Source: a bacterium (GTDB taxonomy: Bacteria > Hydrothermota > UBA3073 > JACQXS01 > JAQTXJ01). Taken from it: a stretch of 64,000 nucleotides of DNA. The DNA is taken from assembly GCA_028716385.1 (NCBI GenBank), contig JAQUPX010000001.1, positions 656,775 through 720,774 of the forward strand, read 5' to 3'. Under the pieces are notes generated by a model. It was not told the DNA's origin. It was given only the letters and a program-made list of their open reading frames with translations, and searched no databases. Of the stretch, positions 26,766-34,653 are shown piece after piece; the first letter of the stretch is position 1; each line of letters begins with the position of its first letter. Position numbers and translations under genes: made by a program.

Positions 26766-27185
26766 TTATTTACTTAAATGTTCTTGTTGCTCAACCTCTG
26801 TCATTGTTTTACCTTCAAATGCTTCAAATACGATAATTATATTGGAAAGTCCTGCCGTAGCAAGTCCAATCCATTCCAATGTTCTTACATCTCGTCTATC
26901 ATATTCCCTGCCGACCCGAGGGCCAATGAATCCTTCTAATATACAGCCGGCACATCCATTTTTCTGATAAGCCTCAAGGCAATTCATTACCTCTCCTATA
27001 AAAACAAATCTGAGCCACTCTGAAGCTTCCACCGGTTTGCCTTCATTATATTCAAGTCCAACTCTTGGTCCAAAGCAACAAGTTAAAGCTGCAGGTACAA
27101 GTCCGCCTTTTTTTTCTGCACTCATACATTGTGGCAAAGATAACCCGCTTAACAGAACTAATAATAACAACCCCTTTTTCATCAT
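26766..27185 (-). CDS. Secreted two-repeat GPRVG protein, unknown function
   Basis: A 139-residue protein with a signal peptide (MMKKGLLLLVLLSGLSLPQ) and two tandem copies of a 38-40 residue unit. Copy 1 (about 39-77) and copy 2 (about 88-126) share the pattern GPRVG-x-EY, then V-x-x-x-EW, G and EA-x-x-G. The segments before each unit are hydrophobic, with cysteine pairs (LTCCFGPRVG, CAGCILEGF). The pattern suggests two membrane hairpins related by duplication. It overlaps lolA by 4 nt (ATGA), which points to an envelope role. I cannot name the family. The hairpin at 26665-26691 ends the operon. Confidence 0.75.
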   Translation of the reverse strand: MMKKGLLLLVLLSGLSLPQCMSAEKKGGLVPAALTCCFGPRVGLEYNEGKPVEASEWLRFVFIGEVMNCLEAYQKNGCAGCILEGFIGPRVGREYDRRDVRTLEWIGLATAGLSNIIIVFEAFEGKTMTEVEQQEHLSK

Positions 27186-27889
27186 TCACCTCCTTCTATT
27201 ATTTTCGTTCCTTCAGGAGGAACGAATTCAAATTGTTTATCCGATATTACGCAATTAATAGATATTTCGTGAAATATGGATTCTTCGGTTATTTCTTTTG
27301 GTGCCATATAAATTTTAGAAATTATACATTGAGGAAACCATATTTCGGGTTGAAAAGATTTCCAATCTCCGTAATTAGTTTGGCTTATTATCTTGTTTGT
27401 AGTATCAAAGATCTGGGTTTGCAGAATAATATTTTTTTGCGGGTCAAATTGAAATATAATTTTGCTTATAAACTTAGGTTTATGCGAAGGTTTTGCCGAC
27501 AGGTGTATGGAATCCTGTAATTCGTATATAAAAGCCTTTTCAAATCCCTGTAATGGGTTGATACCCAACAATGCTCCCAAGCCTAAAAGACTTTTCTGCC
27601 CTTCCGATAATTTTTTATAATTTATTTTTATGACCTGTTTATTGTTAGGGGAATAAACCCATAGTAATGTGTCATTTAAAATTATTGTTTGTTCGGGGTT
27701 GGAATACTTCACAAACAATTTATTTGGTTTTTTTAGATAAAATTTGCCTGTAATTTGTTTCTCATCGTCATTGATTTTATAATGTCGCGTAATTTTCCCG
27801 GACAATATTTCAATTTTATCATAGTTTGCATTTATTTTATCAATTACAACCGGATTTGCAACACAAATCAACAAGATAATAATTCCCAT
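27182..27889 (-). CDS. lolA: Outer-membrane lipoprotein carrier protein LolA-like
   Basis: A 235-residue periplasmic protein with a short signal (MGIIILLICVANPVVI) and the LolA half-barrel: IDKINANYDKIEILSGKITR, then ITGKFYLKKPNKLFVKY, IILNDTLLWVYSPNNKQVIK and a C-terminal WFPQCIISKIYMAPKE strand pair. LolA shuttles lipoproteins from the inner-membrane LolCDE complex to the outer membrane, which fits the many lipoproteins in this window. It is first in a two-gene operon behind a TTGACA/TATATA promoter. Confidence 0.88.
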   Translation of the reverse strand: MGIIILLICVANPVVIDKINANYDKIEILSGKITRHYKINDDEKQITGKFYLKKPNKLFVKYSNPEQTIILNDTLLWVYSPNNKQVIKINYKKLSEGQKSLLGLGALLGINPLQGFEKAFIYELQDSIHLSAKPSHKPKFISKIIFQFDPQKNIILQTQIFDTTNKIISQTNYGDWKSFQPEIWFPQCIISKIYMAPKEITEESIFHEISINCVISDKQFEFVPPEGTKIIEGGE

Positions 27890-27947
27890 TTGTTAGTATT
27901 TACAAAAATTGAAAAAGTTAAAAAATCACTTTAACCAGTTATTTCTA

Positions 27948-27976
27948 TATATAAAACTGACTTAAAAGGTTGTCAA
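27948..27976 (-). promoter_or_regulatory. lolA promoter
   Basis: On the minus strand TTGACA (27971-27976), 17-nt spacer, TATATA (27948-27953), giving a leader of about 50 nt. Confidence 0.65.
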
Positions 27977-28414
27977 CTTTTTAAAATGGAGGACTTTATC
28001 GGGGGCATAAGAGGAAGACTTCCGATAGTTAAGAAATAACGGAAAATAAAAAAGCAAACTACAACCGGAAGTATTCACCGCGGAGACGCCCCGCCTACTG
28101 CGGGGTAAACTCCGAATGCAGAGAAGAATAAGAAATAGAGGATGTTTCCAAAGTATATATAAAGAGTAAAAAGCGGAAAATTCAACCACAGAGGGAGAAA
28201 ATAACTGAGTTCGCAGAGAATAAGCAGAAAGATTACCACGAAAGACAGAAAAACGAATAAAAAACAGAGAACGGAAATTGAAACCGCAGATAAACATGGA
28301 TAAACACAGATACAGAGAATGGAAAATAGAGAGTAAAAAAACAGATATTAAAACCATGGAGGGCGCAGAGAGAATTATTAGCACGTGTAAAAAAGTTTTA
28401 GGGTTAAAAAATGC
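27977..28414. repeat. Divergent intergenic repeat region
   Basis: Contains GACGCCCCGCCTACTGCGGG (28083-28102, followed by GTAAACTCCGAATGCAGAG), matched at 40793-40840 and partly at 54183; three decamers CCGCAGATAA, ACATGGATAA, ACACAGATAC (28284-28313); and copy 2 of the 57-bp repeat (28354-28410). No gene is supported. Confidence 0.65.
28354..28410 (+). repeat. 57-bp dispersed repeat, copy 2
   Basis: Near-identical to 26590-26646. It ends only 4 nt before the TTGCAT -35 box of the rhomboid gene. Confidence 0.85.
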
Positions 28415-28442
28415 TTGCATTAAATTCCGTTTAATATATAAT
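28415..28442 (+). promoter_or_regulatory. Rhomboid gene promoter, leaderless arrangement
   Basis: TTGCAT (28415-28420), 16-nt spacer, TATAAT (28437-28442). The ATG is 8 nt downstream, with no room for a Shine-Dalgarno in the transcript. Confidence 0.75.
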
Positions 28443-28450
28443 AGCGGGAA

Positions 28451-29113
28451 ATGTTTCCATTAAGAACGGATATTAAATCAAAAAGTTTTCCATTTTTTAC
28501 TTATTTTCTTATACTTGTAAATACATTTTTATTTGTTTATTCTTTTTTTATGCCGGGTGGGTTTGAAATAACATTAAAGAAATACGGATGTATTCCTTAT
28601 GAACTTATATACGGGAAAGACATCGCGCCTTATGCTAGTTTCCCGGTTTATCTTACAACCATTACATCTATGTTTTTTCATGCTTCGTGGACACATCTAT
28701 TAGGAAATATGTTATTTCTTTTCGTGTTTGGCAAAAACATTGAAGACTGGTTCGGGCATTGGAAATTTTTGGGATTCTATATTGCCTGTGGAGTTGCGGC
28801 AAGTATTGTGCAGATATTACTCTCGCCGTTATCAAAAATACCTATGGTGGGCGCTTCAGGGGCAATTGCAGGAGTTATGGGGGCGTATTTTTTATTGTAT
28901 CCGTTATCAAGAGTATCAACGTGGGTGCCAATTTTGGTAATAGACGTTCCTGCATTTTTATTTCTTGGTATATGGATAATCTTACAAATATTATCGTCAA
29001 CGGGTGGGCCCGGGGGAAGCCCTATTGCATTTTTTGCTCATATAGGAGGGTTTTTTATAGGGTTATACTGGGTTAAGAAATTAAGGTTAAAAAAAACAGG
29101 AAACTGGAGATAA
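28451..29113 (+). CDS. Rhomboid family intramembrane serine protease
   Basis: A 220-residue six-helix rhomboid. Helix 2 carries HASWTHLLGNMLFLFVFG (conserved H-x-x-x-H-x-x-x-N), helix 4 the catalytic serine in MVGASGAIAGVMGAYFLLYP (G-A-S-G), and helix 6 the catalytic histidine in AHIGGFFIGLYW. All required residues are present, so it should be an active intramembrane protease that cleaves single-pass substrates. The long L1 loop is retained (FKKYGCIPYELIYG-like region). It is preceded by a perfect TATAAT 8 nt before the ATG. The next gene begins 61 nt downstream with its own candidate promoter. Confidence 0.93.
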   Translation: MFPLRTDIKSKSFPFFTYFLILVNTFLFVYSFFMPGGFEITLKKYGCIPYELIYGKDIAPYASFPVYLTTITSMFFHASWTHLLGNMLFLFVFGKNIEDWFGHWKFLGFYIACGVAASIVQILLSPLSKIPMVGASGAIAGVMGAYFLLYPLSRVSTWVPILVIDVPAFLFLGIWIILQILSSTGGPGGSPIAFFAHIGGFFIGLYWVKKLRLKKTGNWR

Positions 29114-29124
29114 AATGTTTTTGC

Positions 29125-29151
29125 TTGACTTAGTTAAAAGAGAGCTATAAA
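29125..29151 (+). promoter_or_regulatory. Candidate promoter of the permuted-enolase fusion
   Basis: TTGACT (29125-29130), 15-nt spacer, TATAAA (29146-29151). The leader to the ATG at 29175 would be about 17 nt and contains no Shine-Dalgarno. A similar TTGACTTA(A/G)TT sequence precedes the gene at 48441. Confidence 0.5.
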
Positions 29152-29174
29152 AAAAATTAGTAACGTAAAAAATT

Positions 29175-31994
29175 ATGCAAATACTTTTTCAGTCAAAAAC
29201 AAACTCCTGTCAGAATAGGGAAACAATCAAACTTGACAGGGGATGGGTAATAGCTAACCATATATTAGTTTCGTTTCACGTTGCTTTTATTTCATCAATC
29301 CTTTCCGTTGCCAGCAATATAGAAAGCAGGGGAGAAGTTCTAAAGTTTATGTTTTGCAGCTATGAGACGGTGATTTCCCTTTTATTTTTATATATAACAT
29401 TTCATACGGGCATAGCCTTGCATGAAATGGCGCATTACCTGAAAGCAGTTAAATTAAATGCATTAAATGAAACATTGTTGCCGGATGCCCAAGCCAAAAT
29501 GGAACAAAACATTTTTAAAAGAAGCTTATGGTATCTGGAGATGTATTTTAAAATTCCATTGGGTTTATTTAAGGGCGTTACTAAAACAGGATTGGATTAT
29601 CATCCGGATGCGCCTTATAATTTAGCGGTTGCGGCAGCCGGTCCGATTGGCAGTAGAAATTTGGCTGCTATATTTTTACCGATTGCCGTTATTTTGCTCT
29701 TTGCAGGATTAACAAAAGATATAAGATTCGCAGTGTATGCGGGAAGATTGTTCTTAGGAATGGGCTTAGTAGGGTTGCTTGATTTTCTATTGGCAGACCC
29801 GGGGAAATATAAAGAATTCAATGAAAGAGAAGCAAAAGCAAAAAGAGCATCAGCAAAAATATCTTCGGCCAGAATAGTAAAAAGTAAAAAATGGACAGAC
29901 CGCGTAAAACGAGTACGAGACCTGATGATTTACACAAGAATGGAAAAAGTTGTTCTTCCTGACGGCACGGAAAAGTGGGCTCCCTGGGAATTTCGGAACT
30001 GCGGTATGGGAGGGCGGCATACGGAAAAAGAGTTCCCGGAAAGCAATATTAGTCCCCAGGAGAGCATGTTTGTTCCTTTGGGCGCAAAAGATTACGAGAA
30101 TGCCCAGGAAATGACCGTTAATTTGCAAACCAGGCTCAAAGAAATAATAGAAAACGCGGAAGGTTGTGCAGTAAAAGGTATTGGAACGGAGGGAGGGATA
30201 GCGGCATATATTAAAAAGGAGAAAGGGGATACGTTATCCGTTCAAAGGTTATGGAGGATGCAAAAGCAAGCGATTCTGGATTGCGGGTATATGCCGGGCA
30301 AAGACGTAGCAATAGCGCTCGACCCTGCGGCAAGCGAGCTGGAAAATGCTTATAAAGAAGAAAAGGGATTATCCGGAGAAGAAGCGATAGGAATGTATCT
30401 TGACTGGAGAGACAAGGATAAAAAAATATTAAGCAGGGATGAACTTCTTGAAATTTACAGAAGAGCAATGGATGAGGACGAGCTTCCGATAATCTCCATT
30501 GAAGATGGTTTTGCAGAAGATGACGACACCGGGTGGAAGTTATTGATGGAAAGATTGGGAGACAAAATTCATATCATCGGGGATGACAATATTACGACTA
30601 AAGATTCATCAATAGAAGAGAAAGCGGATAAAAGGCTAATTAATACGGCGCTTATAAAGTTAAACCAGATTGGCAGTGTAACCGAGGGAGTATTGGCTTT
30701 GCTTACCGCGATTGGCAAAGGTCTTCAAACCGTAGTTTCGCACCGGTCAAAGTCACCCGTTGAAGATTTCGAGGCTCACATAGCTCTTGCTGCGCACTCA
30801 TTAGGATTAAAAGCGGGCGGGGGTTCGAACTCGGAAAGATTATTTAAGTATGAAGCCGTAGTAAAAGTAATGAAAGAGGCAATACAGAATATTGCCAAAG
30901 AAAAAGATGGAAAAGCCATAGCAGACAAAGATGCGGAAACATTAGCCGGGGATTTTGTAAATAAGCTCCGCATAACCAAAATTGTAGCGCGTGAAGCATC
31001 AACAAACGCGGGAATACCCACGGTAGCGGTTGAAATAAAAGTAGGAATACAGGGGAGTGAAAAATACGGGAAACTTCTGGTATTTGAAGGTGCAACGCCT
31101 TTAGGAACATCCGCCGGAACGGACGAGGCCATTCACCTTATTGATAAAATTATTCCGGCAAATTCTCCGATTGTAAAACAATATCCTGAACTTTTCAAAG
31201 AGCAGGAAGACAAAACTTATTTATTCAAAAAAGAATTAACCGAAACGGACATTATTGGAAAAAACAGCCCTGAACTTTTTGAATGCTGGCAAAGAGCAAA
31301 TCGATATAACGGGAAAGGGTGTCTTAATGCGGTGGATAACATTAACAACATTATATCCAAAAAATTTCTCGGGAAAAAAATTACCGAACTCGGAGAATTA
31401 GTAGAATTGGACAACACATTATTAGGAATTGAAAGGGAATTAGCCATACAAAGAGGCGTATTGGCTCCGGGGGCGTCTGTGGAGGAATGCATAAAAATCA
31501 TGCAGCGGAAAGCCAATCTCGGGATGAATTCTATTCTTTCGTTATCTTTAGCTCTTGCAAGATTAAAAGGAGGAATAAAGGGTAAAGAATTATATGAAGT
31601 AGTGGAAGAGCAAATGGTTTCGACTATGGCAAAAGTATTTGCTTTTAATGGCGGCGTAGATTTGTTAGGACAACTGGGAGAGAAAATAATTTTCAACAAG
31701 CTTAATGTATTAAGGTATGAGAAAGTTGTAAAACGCGGAAAAGAAAGGATATTTGATGTCGGTATGGAGGAGGTTTCTCTTTCCTCGGAAGAAAGGGTAT
31801 CGACTACAGAGAAAATAACACATACTATAGAAAGAATAAAAAGCGCAGGAGGGGAATTATGGGAAAGTTTGGCAAAGGAATTATCCTTTGAAGAATTAAG
31901 CATAGGTCTGCAAATGGTAAATGAATTTAAAAAGAAAGACGTGTCGTTGTACAAGTTAATAAGGGAACAACTCCCTGTTTATAAAATTGATTAG
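29175..31994 (+). CDS. M50-like membrane domain fused to a circularly permuted enolase
   Basis: A 939-residue protein with an unusual domain order. Residues 1-215: membrane domain with helices near 28-46 and 63-82, then ALHEMAHYLKA (HExxH at 83-87), AAGPIGSRNLA (155-165) and LLDFLLADPGK (201-211), resembling site-2-type (M50) metalloproteases. Residues about 255-565: enolase catalytic barrel with H282, E296 (PQESMFVPLGAKD), E339 (GTEGGIA), D383 (ALDPAAS), E443 ([10 protein letters not shown]), D470/D471 (GDDNITT), K495 (LIKLNQIG), H523 (VSHRS) and K546 (LGLKAGGGSNSERL), matching all metal and catalytic positions of enolase. Residues about 597-830: the enolase N-terminal capping domain, placed after the barrel (ITKIVAREAS, then PTVAVEIKV; GTSAGTDEA; NGKGCLNAVDNINN; KANLGMNSILSLSLALARLKG). 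Residues 830-939: helical tail. It ends 20 nt before the normal eno gene. Frame and motifs are continuous, so an assembly artefact is unlikely. Function is unknown. Confidence 0.88.
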   Translation: MQILFQSKTNSCQNRETIKLDRGWVIANHILVSFHVAFISSILSVASNIESRGEVLKFMFCSYETVISLLFLYITFHTGIALHEMAHYLKAVKLNALNETLLPDAQAKMEQNIFKRSLWYLEMYFKIPLGLFKGVTKTGLDYHPDAPYNLAVAAAGPIGSRNLAAIFLPIAVILLFAGLTKDIRFAVYAGRLFLGMGLVGLLDFLLADPGKYKEFNEREAKAKRASAKISSARIVKSKKWTDRVKRVRDLMIYTRMEKVVLPDGTEKWAPWEFRNCGMGGRHTEKEFPESNISPQESMFVPLGAKDYENAQEMTVNLQTRLKEIIENAEGCAVKGIGTEGGIAAYIKKEKGDTLSVQRLWRMQKQAILDCGYMPGKDVAIALDPAASELENAYKEEKGLSGEEAIGMYLDWRDKDKKILSRDELLEIYRRAMDEDELPIISIEDGFAEDDDTGWKLLMERLGDKIHIIGDDNITTKDSSIEEKADKRLINTALIKLNQIGSVTEGVLALLTAIGKGLQTVVSHRSKSPVEDFEAHIALAAHSLGLKAGGGSNSERLFKYEAVVKVMKEAIQNIAKEKDGKAIADKDAETLAGDFVNKLRITKIVAREASTNAGIPTVAVEIKVGIQGSEKYGKLLVFEGATPLGTSAGTDEAIHLIDKIIPANSPIVKQYPELFKEQEDKTYLFKKELTETDIIGKNSPELFECWQRANRYNGKGCLNAVDNINNIISKKFLGKKITELGELVELDNTLLGIERELAIQRGVLAPGASVEECIKIMQRKANLGMNSILSLSLALARLKGGIKGKELYEVVEEQMVSTMAKVFAFNGGVDLLGQLGEKIIFNKLNVLRYEKVVKRGKERIFDVGMEEVSLSSEERVSTTEKITHTIERIKSAGGELWESLAKELSFEELSIGLQMVNEFKKKDVSLYKLIREQLPVYKID

Positions 31995-32014
31995 AAACCA
32001 ATTGGAGGTAAAAA

Positions 32015-33286
32015 ATGAGTAAGATTAAAGATATTAGGGCAAGAGAAATTTTGGATTCCAGGGGCAACCCCACTGTTGAAGTAGAATGCGAGCTTGAATC
32101 GGGTTGCACAAAACGTGTTGGTGTTCCATCGGGAGCATCGACGGGAGCACATGAAGTATATGAATTAAGAGACGGAGACGCGAAAAGGTATGCAGGGAAA
32201 GGAGTTTTAAAAGCAGTCAACAACGTAAACACGAAAATTAAAAAGGCTCTTATTGGGCTTGACGCAACAAACCAATGTGAAATTGACGATGTTTTAATAA
32301 AACTGGATGGTACTCCGAACAAATCGAATCTTGGAGCAAATGCTTGTGTCGGCACATCTCTTGCAGTAGCAGTCGTACAGGCAAGAGAAATAGGGACGCC
32401 TTTGTACAAATGGATTGGCGGTATACATGCTCACGTACTGCCCGTTCCGATGTTTAACATCATAAACGGCGGTGTTCACGCGTACAATAATGAGCTTGAC
32501 ATCCAGGAGTTTATGTTAGTTCCTGCGGGCGCGAAAGATTTCAGTTCTGCTTTAAGAATGGGTGCGGAAATTTTTCATATATTAAAAAACGTACTTCATA
32601 AGGATGGTTTTTCGTCCGGAGTCGGAGACGAAGGGGGATTTGCTCCAACGTTGCCTTCCAATCAAGCTGCCTGCGAATACATTATTAAAGCAATTTCCGA
32701 AGCAGGATATATTCCGGGAAAAGATGCTTTCCTTGCACTCGATTGCGCCGCTTCCGGTTTCTATAATGACGGGAAATATACAATTGAAGGGAAGAAACTT
32801 TCTCCTACCGAATTATCTGATATTTACTACAAGTGGATAGACAAATTCCCTTTAATTTCAATTGAAGACGGATTTGCGGAAGATGACTGGGAAAGCTGGA
32901 TTAAGTTCACGGAGAAGGTAGGGAAAAAGGTACTTATAGTTGGGGACGACCTTTATGTTACGAACATTAACCGTTTGAAAGAAGGAATATCAAAGAGTGC
33001 AAGCAACGCAGTATTAATTAAACCAAACCAGGTAGGAACTCTTACGGAAGCGCTTGCCTGTATAGAAAAAGCAAAAAGTGCAGGATACAAATGTGTAATT
33101 TCTCATCGCTCGGGAGAGACAACGTCTACCTTTATATCACATCTTGCAGTAGCAACAAATGTCGGGTTGATAAAATCCGGTTCTTTGTCCAGGTGTGACA
33201 GGGTAGAAAAATACAATGAATTGTTACGAATAGAAGAAGAGCTGGGAAAAGCAGCAGGTTTTATGGGAACGGGAATATTTCGTTAA
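32015..33286 (+). CDS. eno: Enolase (phosphopyruvate hydratase)
   Basis: A 423-residue standard enolase converting 2-phosphoglycerate to phosphoenolpyruvate in glycolysis. The N-terminal domain opens [18 protein letters not shown], with the mobile loop [12 protein letters not shown]. The barrel has [67 protein letters not shown] and IKSGSLSR, so every catalytic and Mg2+ residue is present. TTGGAGGTAAAAAATG provides a strong Shine-Dalgarno. It lies 20 nt after the permuted-enolase fusion and is presumably co-transcribed, which makes this a tandem pair of enolase-fold genes. Confidence 0.97.
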   Translation: MSKIKDIRAREILDSRGNPTVEVECELESGCTKRVGVPSGASTGAHEVYELRDGDAKRYAGKGVLKAVNNVNTKIKKALIGLDATNQCEIDDVLIKLDGTPNKSNLGANACVGTSLAVAVVQAREIGTPLYKWIGGIHAHVLPVPMFNIINGGVHAYNNELDIQEFMLVPAGAKDFSSALRMGAEIFHILKNVLHKDGFSSGVGDEGGFAPTLPSNQAACEYIIKAISEAGYIPGKDAFLALDCAASGFYNDGKYTIEGKKLSPTELSDIYYKWIDKFPLISIEDGFAEDDWESWIKFTEKVGKKVLIVGDDLYVTNINRLKEGISKSASNAVLIKPNQVGTLTEALACIEKAKSAGYKCVISHRSGETTSTFISHLAVATNVGLIKSGSLSRCDRVEKYNELLRIEEELGKAAGFMGTGIFR

Positions 33287-33426
33287 TCAAGGGATAGAAA
33301 ACAGTTGTTATTGGGGAGAAGGCTCTTGAGGCGGAATTGTTTATATATTTTCGGATAGGCAACAAACAAAATAGTGGACAAGTGGAAATTTGAGTGTTAA
33401 GGAAGTATAGTGTGTTTATGTAAAAT

Positions 33427-33497
33427 GGGCCTGTATGTCAATGGTAGACTTTCGGTCTCCAAAACCGACTACGAGGGTTCGATTCCTTCCGGGCCCG
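33427..33497 (+). tRNA. tRNA-Trp (CCA)
   Basis: A complete cloverleaf. Acceptor GGGCCTG pairs with CGGGCCC (one T-G wobble), discriminator G at 33497. The D-arm has three pairs. Anticodon stem TCGGT/ACCGA is perfect around loop CTCCAAA, giving anticodon CCA. T-arm GAGGG/CCTTC surrounds TTCGATT. The 3' CCA is not encoded. It stands alone in the gap between eno and the ftsB-like gene. Confidence 0.95.
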
Positions 33498-33807
33498 GTT
33501 TGTAAGGGAGAAACGTAGATTGACACAAATATAGACACGGAGAAACACAGATGGGGACGCAAGGAAAAGAGTTTGTGGACGCAGATAAACGCAGATAAAA
33601 AGGATAATAAATTAACAGAAAAGTTAGAGTTACAACAGAAAAAATTTGGATTAACAGACAAGGATTCTCGCAGAGTTCAGACAGCCTCACTCCTCGCAAA
33701 GTATGCAGTGCAATTCGCTTGAGGCAAGCCGCCGCAAAGATGCAAAGTTTAAAGAAGAACGCATAGAGATGAGAAAAATGTCGGAGAGAGACAGAAAATA
33801 GAATATT
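33498..33807. repeat. Intergenic repeats downstream of tRNA-Trp
   Basis: Contains GACACGGAGAAACACAGATGG (about 33535-33553, given by its CACGGAG/CACAGAT cores), two exact decamers ACGCAGATAA ACGCAGATAA (33579-33598), and GCAAAGTATGCAGTG. No gene is supported. Confidence 0.65.
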
Positions 33808-34128
33808 ATGGAAGAATATGGGATGGAAGAAGAAAGAGACGAAAGGCAGGAAGAGAGAAGCAATGGCATAGAAATCATTGTACTCTGGCTCAAAAAGTTT
33901 AAAAAGATAACAATATTATTGATTGTGTTGTTGATTGGATACTTGTTAATTTTCAGAACTTACGGAGCCGGGAAAATCGTGATGTTACGCTGGCAAATAT
34001 GGAAGACGGAACAGGAAATAAACGTTATGCGCGCCAAAAGGCTTGTAATTAAAAGAGAAGTAGATTTGTTAATGGGAAGCAAAGAATATACGAAGAAAGT
34101 AGCAAAAGAAAGATACGGAATAGAATAA
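33808..34128 (+). CDS. FtsB/DivIC-like septum formation protein
   Basis: A 106-residue bitopic membrane protein: charged N-terminal tail (about 1-35), one transmembrane helix (about 37-52, ITILLIVLLIGYLLIF), then a coiled-coil (residues about 65-90, QIWKTEQEINVMRAKRLVIK) and a short conserved end YTKKVAKERYGIE. This is the FtsB/DivIC layout; these proteins form a complex with FtsL and FtsQ/DivIB at the division septum. The eno-ftsB neighbourhood is common in Gram-negative bacteria and supports the call. The start may instead be the internal ATG five codons in. It is followed by coaD after 21 nt. Confidence 0.85.
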   Translation: MEEYGMEEERDERQEERSNGIEIIVLWLKKFKKITILLIVLLIGYLLIFRTYGAGKIVMLRWQIWKTEQEINVMRAKRLVIKREVDLLMGSKEYTKKVAKERYGIE

Positions 34129-34149
34129 AAAATAAGCAGGGAGGTACGG

Positions 34150-34650
34150 ATGCCTGAAATAGCTGTGTATCCCGGGACATTTGATCCTATAACCAACGGT
34201 CATATAGACATTATACGCAGGGCTTCGGGGTTATTTGAAAAGGTTATTGTTCTTGTAATTGAGAACAGGGAAAAATCTCCTTTGTTTTCTATGGATGAGC
34301 GGGTAAAATTTGCGAGTTTTGCTACCAAAAAATTTAAAGGGGTAGTTGTAGATTCGTATAAAGGGCTGCTCGTAGAGTATGCCAAGATAAAAGAAATAAA
34401 AACTATTATAAGAGGGTTGCGTGCAGTTTCGGATTTTGACTATGAGTTCCAGCTTACGCAACTAAACCGTAAATTATATCCTGCCGTAGAGACTATTTTT
34501 ATAATGCCCGGGGAAGAATACTTTTTTCTTTCGTCTTCAAGCGTAAAAGAAATAGCGGCTTACGGGGGCAATGTAAGTGGATTTGTGCCTGAAATAGTGG
34601 CAAAAGGATTGAGCGGGATAAGAACCACTAAGCGAGGAAAGGGGTTGTAA
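34150..34650 (+). CDS. coaD: Pantetheine-phosphate adenylyltransferase
   Basis: A 166-residue nucleotidyltransferase that makes dephospho-CoA from 4'-phosphopantetheine and ATP, the penultimate step of coenzyme A synthesis. It has the opening AVYPGTFDPITNGHIDIIRR with the T/HxGH nucleotide-binding motif, then IRGLRAVSDFDYEFQL and the C-terminal SSSSVKEIAAYGG block, at normal length. GGGAGGTACGGATG gives a strong Shine-Dalgarno. It is 3 nt upstream of the PHP gene. Confidence 0.96.
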   Translation: MPEIAVYPGTFDPITNGHIDIIRRASGLFEKVIVLVIENREKSPLFSMDERVKFASFATKKFKGVVVDSYKGLLVEYAKIKEIKTIIRGLRAVSDFDYEFQLTQLNRKLYPAVETIFIMPGEEYFFLSSSSVKEIAAYGGNVSGFVPEIVAKGLSGIRTTKRGKGL

Positions 34651-34653
34651 AAA

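Noticed and set aside
31217..31954. 245-codon minus-strand frame
   Set aside because: It is antisense to the permuted enolase cap domain, which has recognisable conserved blocks on the plus strand.
29175..33286. Fusion explained as a frameshifted or duplicated ordinary enolase
   Set aside because: The frame is uninterrupted, the barrel and cap each occur once in the fusion and in reversed order, and the downstream eno is complete and separate.
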